Origin: Acetobacter sp.
GTDB lineage: Bacteria > Pseudomonadota > Alphaproteobacteria > Acetobacterales > Acetobacteraceae
Length of the DNA: 64,000 nt
Direction of reading: 5' to 3'
NCBI RefSeq assembly: GCF_022483985.1
Contig: NZ_JAKVME010000003.1
Location: 333,001-397,000 of the forward strand
Shown: one piece after another, positions 63,084 to 64,000 of the stretch
How the letters are laid out: every line of letters begins with the position of its first letter
Numbering within the stretch: position 1 is the first letter of the stretch
Position numbers and translations under genes: made by a program
Notes under the pieces: model-generated
What the model was told of the DNA's origin: nothing
The model's input: the letters and a program-made list of their open reading frames with translations, nothing else
Databases searched by the model: none

Positions 63084-64000
63084 ATGGACGGGTCCGGTCA
63101 AGATGAAGCTCAGGACGGTGCGCGGCGCGAACGGTCCGCGCCCGCTCAGGGAGCGTCTGTGGGGATGTCTGTGAAGCGACCCCGAAAACCCGCCGCGGGC
63201 AGGCGTTTCCTGAAAGGTGCGATGTGGGCGGCGACTGCTCTGGTGGGCGTGCCGCTGATCGCCGCCGGAGGTCTCATGGCCGCCATGATGGTCGGGCCGG
63301 TCAATATCTCCCCATTACTCAGGCTGGCCCTGCCGGTCAGGATCGTGGGAGGCGGCAAGGGACAGCCGCCGAGAGGACGTCTGGACATAGGTCATGCCTC
63401 CCTGCGCTGGACCGGACTGCGCGACGGGTTCGGCTCGCCGGTGCTGCTGGAACTCCGCGATGTGATCGTTCTCGATGCGACTGGCAGGGTTGCTGACCGC
63501 ATTGACGCCGGAGCCATTGCGCTGGATGCGTTCCCGCTGTTGCACGGGCGTCTCTCCGTTACCGATTTTCGCGTGAGCGGCGCGCGCATCGCCCTGCGGC
63601 GGGATGCACAGGGCGACGTCGATCTCGACCTTCCCGGCACACCCTCCGGCGGCAGAGGTGGTTTCCCCGATATCGACGTCCGCCGTCTCCGGCGACTGAC
63701 GCTTGCCGGAACGCATGTGGTTCTGGTTGATGATCACGACCACAGAACCTGGACCGTTGATCCTCTCGATGCCGCGCTGACTCCTGTCGTGGTGAAGCAC
63801 CGGCACGGACTGGTGGGATCGGTGACGATCGGCGCCGCGAGCGAGAGCGCTGGCGCTCCGGTCATCGCGCATCTCGCCGCACAGGGGGGCGTGACGCCTG
63901 ATGGCGCGTTGCACTGGCATGTTGCGCTTGATCCGCTGATGCCCTCCGGCTTCGCCAGTTTTGCACCTCAACTGGCTGCGGCCCGGGTACCCGTGGGGCT
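63084..64000 (+). CDS. AsmA/YhdP-like large envelope protein (partial, runs off window end)
   Basis: At least 305 residues, open to the end of the window. A basic N-terminal tail is followed by a TM helix (AMWAATALVGVPLIAAGGLMAAMMV at about residues 46-70). Then come beta-rich segments (RGRLDIGHASLRW, LELRDVIVLDATG, DAFPLLHGRLSVTDFRVSGARIALRR), a pattern of the DUF3971/AsmA-like proteins involved in lipid or outer-membrane assembly. The ATG at 63084 is in frame; another at 63165 sits closer to the membrane helix. Divergent from glnE. Confidence 0.7.
   Translation, partial: MDGSGQDEAQDGARRERSAPAQGASVGMSVKRPRKPAAGRRFLKGAMWAATALVGVPLIAAGGLMAAMMVGPVNISPLLRLALPVRIVGGGKGQPPRGRLDIGHASLRWTGLRDGFGSPVLLELRDVIVLDATGRVADRIDAGAIALDAFPLLHGRLSVTDFRVSGARIALRRDAQGDVDLDLPGTPSGGRGGFPDIDVRRLRRLTLAGTHVVLVDDHDHRTWTVDPLDAALTPVVVKHRHGLVGSVTIGAASESAGAPVIAHLAAQGGVTPDGALHWHVALDPLMPSGFASFAPQLAAARVPVG

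Noticed and set aside
60673..63084. 803-codon plus-strand open frame opposite glnE
   Set aside because: It is antisense to a full-length GlnE with all motifs; the long frame is a by-product of GC-rich codon use and its product has Arg/Gln/Gly-rich low-quality composition.
1..64000. CRISPR arrays, rRNA, insertion sequences
   Set aside because: No regularly spaced direct repeats, rRNA sequence or transposase-like protein were seen on either strand.

Overview
This 64 kb window reads as a chromosomal segment of an acetic acid bacterium (Acetobacteraceae, Alphaproteobacteria). The evidence is a GC-rich, densely coding sequence, a split System I cytochrome c maturation operon, cytochrome bc1 genes, a metX-metW pair, an alphaproteobacterial-type LexA box (GAAC-N7-GAAC), a class II UvrA and many short alphaproteobacterial-style palindromic repeats between genes. 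No rRNA, plasmid or prophage module and no CRISPR array is present. The genus cannot be fixed from the sequence alone.

Layout. 1-5.9 kb: a partial YciI gene, then ccmC-ccmD-ccmE-ccmF-ccmG-ccmH-ccmI (ccmAB are not here). 6.1-8.8 kb: metX-metW and a BadF/BadG-type kinase. 9.2-11.2 kb: an RhlE helicase and a YbaK deacylase. 11.6-13.4 kb: flavohemoglobin hmp divergent from nsrR, with two NsrR-like operators between them. 13.6-16.2 kb: znuA-znuC-znuB behind a Zur-like operator. 16.2-24.8 kb: a PKHD hydroxylase, a GH108-like protein, a degenerate HisE-like protein, cvpA, purF, a nitronate monooxygenase and a glycosyltransferase. 25-34.2 kb: ilvD, a class II uvrA, a nitrilase-family amidase, a SelW-like protein, a double-glycine-leader peptide gene, ynfA, and queE-queC-queD. 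34.6-39.5 kb: secreted and lipoprotein hypotheticals, a GT4 glycosyltransferase, lapA, pyrF, trpF and tRNA-Ser(GGA).

39.48-41.48 kb is a compact island of about 2.0 kb. It is bounded by a 16-of-17-base repeat of the tRNA-Ser 3' end and carries a single confident gene. That gene encodes a winged-helix-like region joined to a nucleoside-deoxyribosyltransferase/TIR-like domain, which makes it a candidate stand-alone immune effector. Immediately beyond the island are cytochrome b and cytochrome c1, without the usual Rieske gene in front.

43.6-64 kb: mtnP, a papain-like cysteine peptidase, an FNR-type regulator, ompW (with a perfect FNR box upstream), an endonuclease/phosphatase-family protein, an AI-2E family permease, an XRE regulator followed by a sulfurtransferase and a cystathionine lyase, lexA with its own SOS box, a TonB-dependent receptor with a Zur-like operator matching the znu one, a sugar porter, a Gly/Trp-rich secreted protein, bcp, glnE, and a large AsmA-like membrane protein running off the end.

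Regulatory links visible in the sequence are a probable zinc regulon (znuACB plus a TonB receptor), nitric oxide detoxification under NsrR, FNR control of ompW, and LexA autoregulation.
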